From Lysinibacillus odysseyi (GTDB lineage Bacteria; Bacillota; Bacilli; Bacillales_A; Planococcaceae): 64,000 nucleotides of DNA. The notes under the pieces were generated by a model that had not been told where the DNA came from, did not search any database, and was given only the letters and a program-made list of their open reading frames with translations. Every line of letters begins with the position of its first letter. Within the stretch, counting starts at the first letter, position 1. The translations under genes and the position numbers were made by a program. Shown here one piece after another: positions 26,369-35,156 of the stretch. Location: positions 1,550,001 through 1,614,000 of the forward strand of contig JABUKB010000001.1 of NCBI GenBank assembly GCA_014595895.1, written 5' to 3'.

Positions 26369-26611
26369 ATGAGTAAGATGTATAAAGTTATGGCTTTCTG
26401 GACAGGTATCTTTGCAGTTATGTTCTACTTAGGGCATATGTACGAGGTTTCGCTATTATTCGTAGGTAATACTGGTTTATTCTTATTATTAGGTTTCTTA
26501 AATCTGTCAGAACGCATGTACATGTACATTTTCGGTGCGTATTTAACTGTCTTCTTTGCAGGATTTACGTATTATACAACATTTTTACATGTACCGGGTG
26601 CCGGTCATTAA
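26369..26611 (+). CDS. yqgY: DUF2626 membrane protein (YqgY)
   Basis: 80 residues starting MSKMYKVMAFWTGIFAVMFY, with about three membrane segments and a short polar tail. Matches the DUF2626 family, represented by B. subtilis YqgY, in length and in neighbourhood (next to yqgX). The start is set by AGAAGGAGGGG eight bases upstream. Function unknown. Confidence 0.82.
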   Translation: MSKMYKVMAFWTGIFAVMFYLGHMYEVSLLFVGNTGLFLLLGFLNLSERMYMYIFGAYLTVFFAGFTYYTTFLHVPGAGH

Positions 26612-26621
26612 CAGTTAACGC

Positions 26622-26659
26622 AAAAAGGGCTGATTCCTATAGGGATCAGCCCTTTTTTA
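26622..26659 (+). terminator. Terminator between yqgY and yqgX (both strands)
   Basis: Arms AAAAAGGGCTGAT and ATCAGCCCTTTTTT around TCCTATAGGG; U-tracts on both strands, so it can serve both converging genes. Confidence 0.88.
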
Positions 26660-26663
26660 TTCG

Positions 26664-27308
26664 TTAGAAACCATTTAAAAATGGATTTGTATCCATTTCC
26701 TGTGCAGGCGTTGTATCATTGCCATGCCCCGGATAAATAATCGTCTCTTCATCTAGCGATAGTAGTTTATCATGAATAGACTTGATTAAGACTGGCATGG
26801 AGCCCCCGATTAAATCTGTCCGTCCTACACTTCCCTCAAACAATGTGTCTCCGACAATTGCAAAGCCATCTTCCTTAAATACATAAGAAATGCTTCCCGG
26901 TGAATGCCCTGGAGTAAACACCGCTTCAAATGTAAAGTTACTGATCTCCATTATTTGCTCTTTGCGGATAATATGTTCTTCTTTCGGAGCTTGTACTATA
27001 TAATTCGGCAATTCAGCATACTTGCCCGAGCCGTTTTTCAAAGGATCTGCCAACCAGCTTACTTCCTGCTCATGGATATAGACAGGAATATCAAACACTT
27101 CGCGTACAGCATCCACAGCACCGATATGATCAAAGTGTGCATGTGTCAGGAAAATCGCTAGTGGCTTTAGGTCATTTTTCCGGATTTCTTTTACTAGCCG
27201 GCCCCCTTCTTCACCTGGATCAAAAATCAAGCATTCTTTTTCTTTATTGCTGACAATATAACAGTTCGTTTGGACAGGTCCTAACGCATATTTTCGGACG
27301 TTCAACAT
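26664..27308 (-). CDS. yqgX: Metallo-beta-lactamase-fold hydrolase (YqgX, glyoxalase II-like)
   Basis: 214 residues. Metal-binding motif THAHFDHIG (HxHxDH) with further ligands in TPGHSPGS, VGDTLF and YPGHG. This is the small glyoxalase II-type group to which YqgX belongs; in B. subtilis it hydrolyses S-lactoyl-type thioesters, possibly of bacillithiol. Cytosolic. AAGGAGGG precedes the ATG. Convergent with yqgY, as in B. subtilis. Confidence 0.88.
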   Translation of the reverse strand: MLNVRKYALGPVQTNCYIVSNKEKECLIFDPGEEGGRLVKEIRKNDLKPLAIFLTHAHFDHIGAVDAVREVFDIPVYIHEQEVSWLADPLKNGSGKYAELPNYIVQAPKEEHIIRKEQIMEISNFTFEAVFTPGHSPGSISYVFKEDGFAIVGDTLFEGSVGRTDLIGGSMPVLIKSIHDKLLSLDEETIIYPGHGNDTTPAQEMDTNPFLNGF

Positions 27309-27454
27309 GATATCCCTCCTCCTTGCCTATTATATAACAATTAGTTCAAAGAAACGCCTTTTTTTACTCTCGACAAATACTGGATAAAAATATACAATTA
27401 GAAGGGAATATTGTTTGATACATTCTATTTAATGTGGAAAGGAGTGCTTATATC

Positions 27455-27637
27455 ATGAGTTGGATATTAATGCTTATTTTCGGACTTATTTCTATTATTT
27501 GTGTGGTTGGCACATTCCAATCAATCAAAGACAAAAACCCTCTTGCAATTCTGTTCCACTTTGGCGGAGCAGCAATTTTCGGATGGTTTGTTATTATGAC
27601 AGTGATTAACTCAGGTTACCCACCTGTACATCATTAA
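27455..27637 (+). CDS. yqgW: DUF2759 membrane protein (YqgW)
   Basis: 60 residues, MSWILMLIFGLISIICVVGT, two membrane segments joined by a polar turn (QSIKDKNPLA). Matches the DUF2759 family, of which B. subtilis YqgW is a member, and lies beside yqgX as expected. Ribosome site AAAGGAG. Function unknown. Confidence 0.8.
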   Translation: MSWILMLIFGLISIICVVGTFQSIKDKNPLAILFHFGGAAIFGWFVIMTVINSGYPPVHH

Positions 27638-27648
27638 TAATAATCAGA

Positions 27649-27686
27649 CAAAAAGCATTTAGTATAGCACTAAATGCTTTTTGTTT
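27649..27686 (+). terminator. Terminator of yqgW
   Basis: Arms AAAAAGCATTTAGT and ACTAAATGCTTTTTG, five-base loop, then a T-rich run. Confidence 0.87.
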
Positions 27687-27820
27687 TTCCCTTTTTCTAA
27701 ATAAGATGAAATGCGGAAAGAAAGGGAAGCCATCCCTGCTTTCTATGGAATATGGAGCCCCCCTCCCTTGTCATGATCCCATAATAAATTGTATCTATCG
27801 AATCTGAGGATTGCGTCTAT

Positions 27821-27870
27821 AAAAAAACGTGTAGCGTAGGCAGCTCTATTGCTGCCTTGCTACACGTTTT
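27821..27870 (-). terminator. Terminator of the LTA synthase gene
   Basis: Long stem AAAACGTGTAGC/GCTACACGTTTT enclosing GGCAGC/GCTGCC. On the minus strand it runs into seven T residues, directly behind the stop codon. Confidence 0.87.
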
Positions 27871-27872
27871 AT

Positions 27873-29768
27873 TTACTCTAGCATTTCTTCCGCTAAATTA
27901 CCTGTTGATTTATCGTAGAAACGTAATAAATCGCCATTGATAATGGTATCTGAATATTCGAGTTCTGCGCTTGCATGCTCGATATATGGTTCACAGCCGG
28001 CAACGTCTGTTACTTGTCCTGTTGCGCGTTCATAACATACTTCATTTGTATACACATATTGATCTGTAATAAAGCCTCCATCACGGAAGATCACGAAATC
28101 CTCGCGCTCTTCTGAGAACAAATCGGCACCTAGCTGTATATCCTTCGATGTGTCGATTCCTAATAAATGAAGGATTGTTGGGCGTAAATCAATCTGTCCT
28201 GCTGTGTCTGTCATCTCCTGCCCATCATTCGAGCCTGGAATATGAATAAACAACGGCACAGATTGTAATAATGCTGTATCAAATGGTGTGATTTGTTCTT
28301 TTTCTAGATACGTCGCCATCGCTTTGTTATGGTTTTCTGAAATGCCGTAATGGTCTCCGTACATGACAATAATGGAATTATCGTATACACCTTGTGCTTT
28401 TAACTCATCAAATAATACCTTTAACGATTCATCCATATAGCGTACTGTTTGGAAGTAGCGATTTAAGGTACCGGAGTTTGACGTAAATTCCGGAATCATT
28501 TTGTCCTCTTCATCCAAATAGAACGGGTAGTGGTTTGTTAATGTAATCATGCGAGAGTAGAATGGCTGCGGCATCTCCGCCATGTGCTGCGCGGATTGTT
28601 TCATGAATGGGATATCTTTCATTCCCCAGTTCACAGCCTCGCCTTCTCCTATCGTATAAGAATCTACATCATAGAACTTATCAATATTCAGTGATTGATA
28701 CATGCGGTCACGGTTCCAGAATGATTTGTTATTCGGGTGCAGGACGCTTGTAAAGTAGCCATTTTCACCAAGACTTTCAGATAGGGAATTATACGTATTT
28801 TCACCATGCGTGAAAAATACAGCTCCACTTCCTAGTCCAAATAGGGAGTTTTCAAAAACAAACTCAGAATCGGATGTTTTTCCTAGCCCTGTTTGATGAT
28901 AAAAATCGCTGAAATAATACGTATCCTTATCCTTCGTTAAAGAGTTAAGGAACGGTGTCACGACTTCGCCATTCATATCATTGTTAATAACGAAGCTTTG
29001 CAATGATTCCATCGATACAACAATGACATTGCGATCTTTATATTTTCCGAACATCTCTTCATTTGGAGAAGCTTGATTAGCATGCACATAGTTACTAATT
29101 TCCACTAGCTCACTACCATCTGCTAAAGCACGCTGAGCTGACGATTTTGTTTGTGTATATAAATCGTATAGGTGGTAGTTGTACGTACCGATATTTTTTA
29201 CTAGTAGCGTACGGTCAAAACTACGTGTCAAGAGCTGCGGACGTTCTGTTTCTGCTAGTCCTAAATTCAGGAATGATAATGCCACAGCAAACACAAAGTA
29301 AGCACGGCGCACTTGTTTCGTTACAATAAATTGTTCCTTTAAAACAGGAACAAATTTAATGAGCAGAATCAATAAAAATACATCGACAAAGTAAAATATG
29401 TCAAACCAATTAATAATAGCTGCCGCTGAAGTGCCTAAATCTCCAAAATTACTTGTCTGGAATAATACCGGTAATGTGACAAAGTCATTGTAGAATCGGT
29501 AAAATGCTACGTTGCCGTATAAGACAAGAGCTAATATCGCGCTGACTGTAATAATATATCGATTTCGAACTTTTGCCGATTTAAAGAACAATGAAATCCC
29601 GAATGCAAACAATAAGAAACTTAATGGATTGATAACCAATATAAAATACTGCATTGCATTTTCTAGACCTAGATCAAAGCTCGTTAAATACACAATGACG
29701 GTTTTTATCCATACTGCTACAATTGCAAAAGTTATTATCGAATGTTTAGGCCATGTAAATGATTTCAT
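27873..29768 (-). CDS. yqgS: Lipoteichoic acid synthase family protein
   Basis: About 631 residues. Five N-terminal membrane helices, then an extracellular sulfatase-type domain beginning VIVVSMESLQSF. The catalytic threonine lies in TGLGKTSDSEF, and metal/substrate ligands in NHYPF and YGDHYG. LtaS-type enzymes polymerise glycerophosphate from phosphatidylglycerol outside the membrane. B. subtilis has four paralogues; the neighbourhood (yqgQ, yqgW) points to YqgS. The second of two near ATGs is chosen because AGAGAGG is too close to the first. Polymerase versus primase role cannot be told. Confidence 0.87.
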   Translation of the reverse strand: MKSFTWPKHSIITFAIVAVWIKTVIVYLTSFDLGLENAMQYFILVINPLSFLLFAFGISLFFKSAKVRNRYIITVSAILALVLYGNVAFYRFYNDFVTLPVLFQTSNFGDLGTSAAAIINWFDIFYFVDVFLLILLIKFVPVLKEQFIVTKQVRRAYFVFAVALSFLNLGLAETERPQLLTRSFDRTLLVKNIGTYNYHLYDLYTQTKSSAQRALADGSELVEISNYVHANQASPNEEMFGKYKDRNVIVVSMESLQSFVINNDMNGEVVTPFLNSLTKDKDTYYFSDFYHQTGLGKTSDSEFVFENSLFGLGSGAVFFTHGENTYNSLSESLGENGYFTSVLHPNNKSFWNRDRMYQSLNIDKFYDVDSYTIGEGEAVNWGMKDIPFMKQSAQHMAEMPQPFYSRMITLTNHYPFYLDEEDKMIPEFTSNSGTLNRYFQTVRYMDESLKVLFDELKAQGVYDNSIIVMYGDHYGISENHNKAMATYLEKEQITPFDTALLQSVPLFIHIPGSNDGQEMTDTAGQIDLRPTILHLLGIDTSKDIQLGADLFSEEREDFVIFRDGGFITDQYVYTNEVCYERATGQVTDVAGCEPYIEHASAELEYSDTIINGDLLRFYDKSTGNLAEEMLE

Positions 29769-30089
29769 CCAAAACATCCTCTCTATTTAAATTAATCTTT
29801 TATATCCTTTATTGAAACAAAAATTATATTAATGCTTTTCGAAGCAATAATCAACAGCAAATCAATTATTTCAAAAAGGCAGAAAATTGCTTGAAAATAA
29901 GTTCTTTGCAATTTCCTCTATTAATAATACGTAAATTTGTTAAAAAAGTTTCAGGAAATAGTAAAACAGCGGAAACTTTCCCACTGCCTACACACAGAAG
30001 CACCGACAATCCCTTTCATATCAACGAAAGCCAACCTTCTTAACTATACGAATTAAAAAATTCAAAGATTATTATACCATACTTATAAT
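29769..30089. other. Intergenic region with terminator of yqgQ operon
   Basis: A 320-base gap upstream of the LTA synthase gene. It holds the terminator described separately and A/T-rich sequence likely to contain the LTA synthase promoter. No reading frame with a ribosome site seen. Confidence 0.5.
29958..29986 (-). terminator. Probable terminator behind rpmG-yqgN-yqgQ
   Basis: On the minus strand CAGTGGGA pairs with TTTCCGCTG-type bases around a four-base loop, followed by TTTTACTATTT. It is about 100 bases behind yqgQ. Confidence 0.55.
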
Positions 30090-30311
30090 TTAATTGCTTT
30101 CTTTTGCTCTACGCTCTTCTTTTAACTTGCGTTCCTCGGCACGAATCATTAACATAGCAGATTGATATTCTTTTGATTCGATTAAACGTGACTGAAATAA
30201 TGTCTTTACTTCATCTTCCATTAGTTCTAGATCACCAAAGCGGTCCCCTGTATAAATAAATATGCCAAAGCGCTTTAACAAACCGTAAACATCTATCATA
30301 TTCTTCATCAT
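30090..30311 (-). CDS. yqgQ: YqgQ family protein (DUF910)
   Basis: 73 residues. NMIDVYGLLKRFGIFIYTGDR and MEDEVKTLF are characteristic of the small helical DUF910/YqgQ family, followed by a charged helix. It has been proposed to bind single-stranded nucleic acid from its structure; function is not established. The start overlaps the yqgN stop by ATGA, so it is translationally coupled. Confidence 0.85.
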   Translation of the reverse strand: MMKNMIDVYGLLKRFGIFIYTGDRFGDLELMEDEVKTLFQSRLIESKEYQSAMLMIRAEERKLKEERRAKESN

Positions 30312-30892
30312 GCATTGTCTCCTCTTTCTTGTCGTGCATCTAGGCGGCGCACATCCGTAATTAACACATCTACTGGAATATCGTGCAGATCCACCGGTAC
30401 ATACTCCACGATTTGTTCATCAAAAGCAAGTGCCAGTTTAGCAGCCTTTAACCCTGGCAAGTAGCGGTCATAATAGCCACCGCCAAAACCAATGCGATAC
30501 CCTTCCTTATTAAAAACGACTCCTGGTACGATGATCGTATCTATATCTTCTTTTCCCACCTCTTCACAAAGAGCAGGTACCGGCTCTTCAATATGCAGAT
30601 AGACTGTCTCTAGTTGCGAAAAGCTCGTAATTTCATAAAACTGCATGGCACGTGTCTGAGGGTGACATTTCGGGATAGCAATTTTTTTGCCCATTTCCCA
30701 TAGCTTTTCGATCAATCCACGTGTTTCCACTTCCGGAAAGGCAGACATCGTCACAGCAATCGTTTCCCCTTCCATAACAGAAGGCTCTTTTAATAAACGC
30801 TCTATCATATGTTCACAGCGTGTTTGGTATGTATGAGGAGCCATTTGCTTTAATTGCTCGATCATTTGTTGGCGCATTTGTTTTTTCTCCAT
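30308..30892 (-). CDS. yqgN: 5-formyltetrahydrofolate cyclo-ligase
   Basis: 194 residues. Substrate loop KKIAIPKCHP, and VPGVVFNKEGYRIGFGGGYYDRYL is the FTHFS/MTHFS ATP-binding signature. Converts 5-formyl-THF to 5,10-methenyl-THF, which links to the folate produced by the glycine-cleavage system earlier in the window. The ATG at MEKKQMRQQ follows AAAGGAGTGG; the open frame upstream overlaps the rpmG terminator and is not coding. Confidence 0.92.
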   Translation of the reverse strand: MEKKQMRQQMIEQLKQMAPHTYQTRCEHMIERLLKEPSVMEGETIAVTMSAFPEVETRGLIEKLWEMGKKIAIPKCHPQTRAMQFYEITSFSQLETVYLHIEEPVPALCEEVGKEDIDTIIVPGVVFNKEGYRIGFGGGYYDRYLPGLKAAKLALAFDEQIVEYVPVDLHDIPVDVLITDVRRLDARQERGDNA

Positions 30893-30915
30893 GTTACCAC
30901 TCCTTTTAAAGCAAG

Positions 30916-30946
30916 TAAAAAGCCAAAACCACGAGGGGCTTTGGCT
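30916..30946 (-). terminator. Terminator between rpmG and yqgN
   Basis: AGCCAAAG and TTTTGGCT arms followed on the minus strand by TTTTTAC. It sits 11 bases behind rpmG, ahead of the yqgN ribosome site. Confidence 0.8.
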
Positions 30947-30956
30947 AATTGAGCGA

Positions 30957-31106
30957 TTACTTTGTTTCACGGTGAAGAGTGTACTTCTTCTCGCGAGAGC
31001 AATATTTTTTAAGTTCAAGACGCTCTGGATTGTTACGCTTGTTCTTTTTAGAAATGTAGTTACGTTCGCCGCAGTCTGTGCAAGCTAAAGTAATGTTTAC
31101 GCGCAT
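30957..31106 (-). CDS. rpmG: 50S ribosomal protein L33
   Basis: 49 residues: [17 protein letters not shown], then [22 protein letters not shown] and ending LHRETK (given in parts). Only the N-terminal cysteine pair is intact (CTDC); the C-terminal half retains a single cysteine in KYCSREKK. Structural component of the large ribosomal subunit. Two ATGs are adjacent; the second has the better spacing from GGAGGG and gives the usual N-terminus. Too short for automated gene lists but unambiguous. Confidence 0.96.
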   Translation of the reverse strand: MRVNITLACTDCGERNYISKKNKRNNPERLELKKYCSREKKYTLHRETK

Positions 31107-31264
31107 CATTAACCCTCCCACTCTAAATCAAGAATAAATAAATTGAGCATGATTTATACGACTAACCTATTATAACACACTTTCAAAAAAAATCTAGCAT
31201 CAATTCATAATAAGTTTTGTTATAATGAAATTAATCTTTATATTTTTGTATAGGAGGCCAGTTA

Positions 31265-31717
31265 ATGGATATTTCCCTTATTGTAATGGGTGTTGGGATT
31301 TTCTTTATCATCCTTTCGTTTTTCTTCAAAGACCCAGCGAAACGTTTGGAAAAAGAATTAGAAGACCTGTCAATCAATATTTATCAAGAAACGAATGGAC
31401 TGAAACGCCGTTTGAAAATGGTCGAGGAAGAACTCCTGCTCGAACCCAATTTTAAAGTGCAGCCTGCTGCGAAACCAAAGCCGCCATCCCAGCAAGCCAA
31501 GCCATCACCGATGACTACATTCCAGCAAGTCGCTGCCCAAGTACAGGCAGAGCAAGCTAAGAAAAACGCTCAACAACCAACACAAAAAGTACATAGCATT
31601 TTGATGAACCAAGTGCTAGAGCTCAATAAACAAGGGCTAACGATAGAAGAAATTAGCCGGCTCTCTACACTGCCCCCTCACCAAGTGAAACAGATTATTG
31701 AAAATGGAGGGTTATAA
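31265..31717 (+). CDS. Membrane-anchored protein with coiled coil and C-terminal HTH-like segment
   Basis: 150 residues, not assigned to a named family. Residues 1-20 are a single membrane helix (ISLIVMGVGIFFIILSFFF), then a charged coiled coil (LEKELEDL...RLKMVEEELLL), a proline/glutamine-rich linker and a C-terminal segment VLELNKQGLTIEEISRLSTL that looks like a degenerate helix-turn-helix. The layout is similar to SwrB, but similarity in sequence is not evident. Ribosome site AGGAGG. Followed without gap by the next gene, so the two form an operon. Confidence 0.72.
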   Translation: MDISLIVMGVGIFFIILSFFFKDPAKRLEKELEDLSINIYQETNGLKRRLKMVEEELLLEPNFKVQPAAKPKPPSQQAKPSPMTTFQQVAAQVQAEQAKKNAQQPTQKVHSILMNQVLELNKQGLTIEEISRLSTLPPHQVKQIIENGGL

Positions 31718-32218
31718 ATGAAAAAAACTCTGCGCGGATTGGGCATTGGATTATTTCTTGCTGGCGCTGTTTTTACAGCTATGGATTATTCCGATACGCC
31801 TCCAACACCCCAAACAACCGCTCAGTATAATGAAAAAATCCATGCATTGGAGCAGCAGTTAAAGCAAGCCAATGAAAAAATAGCAACATTAGAAGAAGCG
31901 GAGCAGCAAGAAACGCCACCAAAAGATAGTGTGACATCTACAGAGGAGACAAAAACAGAAGAACCGGCAGAAACAACTGATGAGCCGGAAGCTGAAAAGG
32001 TCTCTGGGACAATCTATGTTTATGAAGGTGTTTCCTTATACGATATTGGCAAGCAAGCGGAGGATGCCGGAATCATCCAAAACAGCCGTGAGCTGGAATT
32101 ATTTTTAGCAAAACCTGAATATGCCAAGTCGATTCAAAAAGGACAGTTCGAGCTGTCAAGCGATATGACCCTAGAAGAAATGGCTCTTATTCTAACAGGT
32201 AAAGCCGATCTTCAATAA
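31718..32218 (+). CDS. Single-pass secreted-type protein with MltG/YceG-like N-domain but no catalytic domain
   Basis: 166 residues starting right after the preceding stop (TAA-ATG). One membrane anchor (residues 5-22), a coiled coil (EKIHALEQQLKQANEKIATLE), a long acidic threonine-rich linker and a C-terminal ~65-residue domain (IYVYEGVSLYDIGKQAEDAGI). That domain resembles the LysM-like part of endolytic transglycosylase MltG. The transglycosylase domain itself is absent. Likely cell-envelope located; function unknown. Confidence 0.72.
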   Translation: MKKTLRGLGIGLFLAGAVFTAMDYSDTPPTPQTTAQYNEKIHALEQQLKQANEKIATLEEAEQQETPPKDSVTSTEETKTEEPAETTDEPEAEKVSGTIYVYEGVSLYDIGKQAEDAGIIQNSRELELFLAKPEYAKSIQKGQFELSSDMTLEEMALILTGKADLQ

Positions 32219-32244
32219 TATATAAATAGAAAGAAGTTCTTGCC

Positions 32245-33441
32245 ATGTATATAGAAAAAGGAACAAAAGAATTTACAAAAGCAAATTTAGCCTTATTTGC
32301 AGCCGGTTTAAGTACTTTTGCTAACTTATATATTACCCAACCATTATTGCCAGCGTTTTCAGATACGTTCGGTGTCACACCTGCCGTGGCCAGCTTGTCT
32401 CTATCTATCGCGACGGTGACACTCGCTATCAGTTTATTAATATTCGGCTCGCTATCAGAGGCATGGGGGCGCAAAAATATTATGATTGCCTCGATTATCG
32501 TATCCAGTATTTTAACGATTATTTTAGCCTTTTCCCCTAACTTTGAATCCCTGCTCTTTCTGCGGATGCTTCAAGGTGTTGCTCTGGCTGGTGTCCCCGC
32601 TATTGCAATGGCTTATTTAGGGGAAGAAATGGATCCGAAAAGCTTAGGTGTCGCGATGGGACTCTATATAAGCGGCAACTCGGTCGGCGGCATGCTTGGG
32701 CGTATCGTCATGGGTATGGTGACGGATGTATTTAGCTGGCGTATTGGTTTTCTAGTCCTGGGCGGTTTAAGCATTGTTATTTGTTGTTATTTTATTTATG
32801 CCTTGCCTCCATCCAAACATTTTATCGCTCGTCCTCTACATATAAAAAGCTTATTGAAATCGTTAGCTCAGCACATAAAAAACCCCATCCTCCTCAAGCT
32901 GTACGGCATTGGCTTCTTGCTAATGGGAAGCTTTGTGACATTGTATAACTATATTAGCTATAAATTGCTCGGGGCTCCTTATTTCCTAAGCGAGACAGTA
33001 GTTGGATGGATTTTTATTATCTATCTAGTTGGCACATTTAGCTCTACGTGGTTTGGCAGCTTATCTGACCGCTTTGGACGGCAAACGGTCATGATGTGCG
33101 GCATTGTCATCATGTTAGGCGGTGCTCTCCTTACCCTTCCTATTCAATTTCTTTGGAAGCTGATCGGGATTACCATTTTTACATTTGGCTTTTTCGGCGC
33201 TCACTCCATAGCCAGTGGTGCCGTCAGCTATCATGCTCTGGAAGATAAAGCCCAAGCCTCCTCCCTTTATTTATTCGGCTATTATTTCGGCTCCAGTGTG
33301 GGCGGAACTACAGGCGGCTTTTTCTGGGCACAATACGGTTGGAATGGTGTAATTGGTTTTGCCTCCGTATTACTACTTTTCGCTATAGGACTCGCCATAC
33401 TTTATGCGTCCAAAACATCGGAAAAGCGCTTTTCTACTTGA
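32245..33441 (+). CDS. Major facilitator superfamily transporter (YnfM-like)
   Basis: 398 residues, twelve predicted membrane helices. The opening FANLYITQPLLPAFSDTFGV and the loop FGSLSEAWGRKNIM (MFS motif A variant), repeated as FGSLSDRFGRQTVM after helix 7, are typical. Related proteins are drug or metabolite exporters, but the substrate is not evident. Only a weak AAAGAAG ribosome site. Has its own terminator. Confidence 0.85.
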   Translation: MYIEKGTKEFTKANLALFAAGLSTFANLYITQPLLPAFSDTFGVTPAVASLSLSIATVTLAISLLIFGSLSEAWGRKNIMIASIIVSSILTIILAFSPNFESLLFLRMLQGVALAGVPAIAMAYLGEEMDPKSLGVAMGLYISGNSVGGMLGRIVMGMVTDVFSWRIGFLVLGGLSIVICCYFIYALPPSKHFIARPLHIKSLLKSLAQHIKNPILLKLYGIGFLLMGSFVTLYNYISYKLLGAPYFLSETVVGWIFIIYLVGTFSSTWFGSLSDRFGRQTVMMCGIVIMLGGALLTLPIQFLWKLIGITIFTFGFFGAHSIASGAVSYHALEDKAQASSLYLFGYYFGSSVGGTTGGFFWAQYGWNGVIGFASVLLLFAIGLAILYASKTSEKRFST

Positions 33442-33485
33442 TAGCCCTTTAGCTGTCCGATACAAAAATTAAATTTAAAACACAA

Positions 33486-33526
33486 ACAGACTGTCAATTA
33501 GTATCCTCATTGACAGTCTGTTTTTT
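33486..33526 (+). terminator. Terminator of the MFS gene
   Basis: Perfect 12-bp arms ACAGACTGTCAA/TTGACAGTCTGT, 12-base loop, followed by TTTTTT. Confidence 0.88.
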
Positions 33527-33670
33527 AATGAAATATAAGGTTTTCTACTGCATTGAATATATTTTCAACAAGTAAATCATCAAGATTACAATGGTTTTGC
33601 AATGTGAAATATAGTTAATAAGTTCACCTGAAAATCCAATTTGTATTACACTACACATAAATGTATTATT

Positions 33671-33755
33671 TTACCAATAATTATAAAAAGTTGTACAATA
33701 TAAGTGAGTATGAAAGTTCGTCTTATTCAACTAACACAATAAATTAGTTGAATAA
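33671..33755 (+). promoter_or_regulatory. Promoter plus 12-bp inverted repeat ahead of a small membrane protein gene
   Basis: TTACCA and TACAAT are 17 bases apart. About 25 bases downstream a perfect inverted repeat TTATTCAACTAA/TTAGTTGAATAA with a nine-base spacer would lie in the 5' leader. It could be an operator or an mRNA hairpin. The rest of the 340-base gap (from 33442) has the MFS terminator and otherwise plain AT-rich DNA. Confidence 0.5.
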
Positions 33756-33781
33756 AATACCAAGGCTTAAAGGGGGATTTT

Positions 33782-34120
33782 ATGATTTTCGTTATATTAG
33801 TGTTATACGGAATTACAGCGGGATTTTTTATTTCAAAAGGAAAAATGAAAATGTCTCAAGCTATGATACCACTGATCGCTTTCGCAATTCTTTCAAGTGT
33901 TGCTTTAGGTCAAAATTATACAGTGAGTTTAATTCCTGAAGCTAACGATGGCATAGGAATTTCAAATTTTTTAGCTACCTTTTTATTGCCGGAAGACGGT
34001 TGGACAAAAGAAATGTTTTTATCAAAGTTTGAATTATATCTTGGCATTTCTATAGCATTGATTCTTTTATATTTCATACTTGTAATTGTTGAAAAAATAA
34101 AATTGAGTGTTACTGCATAA
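33782..34120 (+). CDS. Small membrane protein of unknown function
   Basis: 112 residues; not recognised. Three predicted membrane segments (residues 1-17, 26-43, 88-107) with a loop containing EANDGIGISNFLATFLLPEDGW between the second and third (given in part). Good ribosome site AAAGGGGG. Single gene between two terminators. Base composition is more AT-rich than its neighbours by eye, so transfer is possible but unproven. Confidence 0.62.
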   Translation: MIFVILVLYGITAGFFISKGKMKMSQAMIPLIAFAILSSVALGQNYTVSLIPEANDGIGISNFLATFLLPEDGWTKEMFLSKFELYLGISIALILLYFILVIVEKIKLSVTA

Positions 34121-34163
34121 GGCTAATGGGTGCTTTATTTGAATATTAAAATGCCAAAATTTA

Positions 34164-34200
34164 AAAAAGGTCTTCGTTTATCAAACGAAAACCTTTTGTT
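34164..34200 (+). terminator. Terminator of the small membrane protein gene
   Basis: Arms AAAAGG-TC-TTCGTTT and AAACGAA-AA-CCTTTT with a three-base loop, then TGTTTCTC. It has A/T tracts on both sides. Confidence 0.75.
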
Positions 34201-34310
34201 TCTCAATTTCATGATCATTCAAACGGCAATATTTTGCTAATTTGAGTGCTATTTCAAATGTTTGTACCACTGAACTAAACGGGCTACTTTACTTGAGGCG
34301 CTTTTTTATT

Positions 34311-35156
34311 TTATTCTCGAACCCAGGCTAGCCCTAGGGTACCTTCCCCTGCATGAACACCTACAGCCGCTGATAATTCAGTCGGTGTAAAAGTAATCGT
34401 TGGGTATTTTATTTCTAATTCACGTTGCCATGCTTTTGCGCCCTCTAGGTTATTACAATTAATAATAGCTACGCGCTGTACACTTGCCTGCGCTAGCGCT
34501 TGGTTTAATGTCTCTATAATGGCTTCTTTTGCCCGCTTTTCTGCACGTACTTTTTGTTTGACGACACATGTGCCTTGCCCGTCATAAGCGATGACTAATT
34601 TAATATTTAATAAATTACTTAAAAACATCGCCAACCCTGACACACGACCGCTTTTATGAAGTTGTTCCAGACTAGCTGGCAAAAATGCTAATTCCGCTCC
34701 GCTTACCATCTTTTCAATTGATTGTACAATTTCTTCTACCGGCTTCCCTTGTGCTGCTAACTCGATGCCGTGCTCAATCATCCGCTGCATCGGATATGAC
34801 CCGATTTTACTGTCAATAGCATACGTAGTAAAGCCAGCTTGTTCCGCTGCCATCGGGGCACTTGTCACTGTGCCTGACTGCTTAGATGAAACGTGAATGG
34901 CAATCGCGCAATCATACCCTTCCGCTTTTAATTTTTCATATAAAGCAACATGCTCTCCAAAGTTTGGCTGAGACGTTTTCGGATGTTTCTTTGCTGAACG
35001 TAATTTATGATAAAATTCACTATGCGTCATATCTACCGTTTCTCGAAATGTTTCTTCTTCAAAAACCATGTTCAATGGCAGAACATGTATATGATGCTGT
35101 TCAATAAATGCTGGCGTTAAAAAAGCTGCTGTATCTGTAATCCATGCGATCTTCAT
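34311..35156 (-). CDS. DegV family fatty-acid-binding protein
   Basis: 281 residues. MKIAWITDTAAFL, the loop PKTSQPNFGEH (TSQPs motif) and SGRVSG around residues 170-175 are DegV hallmarks. Proteins of this family bind a fatty acid in a cleft; FakB-type members present it to the FakA kinase for phosphorylation. Whether this paralogue acts as FakB is not known; no fakA is here. The purine-rich GGGGAA is unusually far (about 14 bases) from the ATG, so translation may be weak. Confidence 0.87.
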   Translation of the reverse strand: MKIAWITDTAAFLTPAFIEQHHIHVLPLNMVFEEETFRETVDMTHSEFYHKLRSAKKHPKTSQPNFGEHVALYEKLKAEGYDCAIAIHVSSKQSGTVTSAPMAAEQAGFTTYAIDSKIGSYPMQRMIEHGIELAAQGKPVEEIVQSIEKMVSGAELAFLPASLEQLHKSGRVSGLAMFLSNLLNIKLVIAYDGQGTCVVKQKVRAEKRAKEAIIETLNQALAQASVQRVAIINCNNLEGAKAWQRELEIKYPTITFTPTELSAAVGVHAGEGTLGLAWVRE

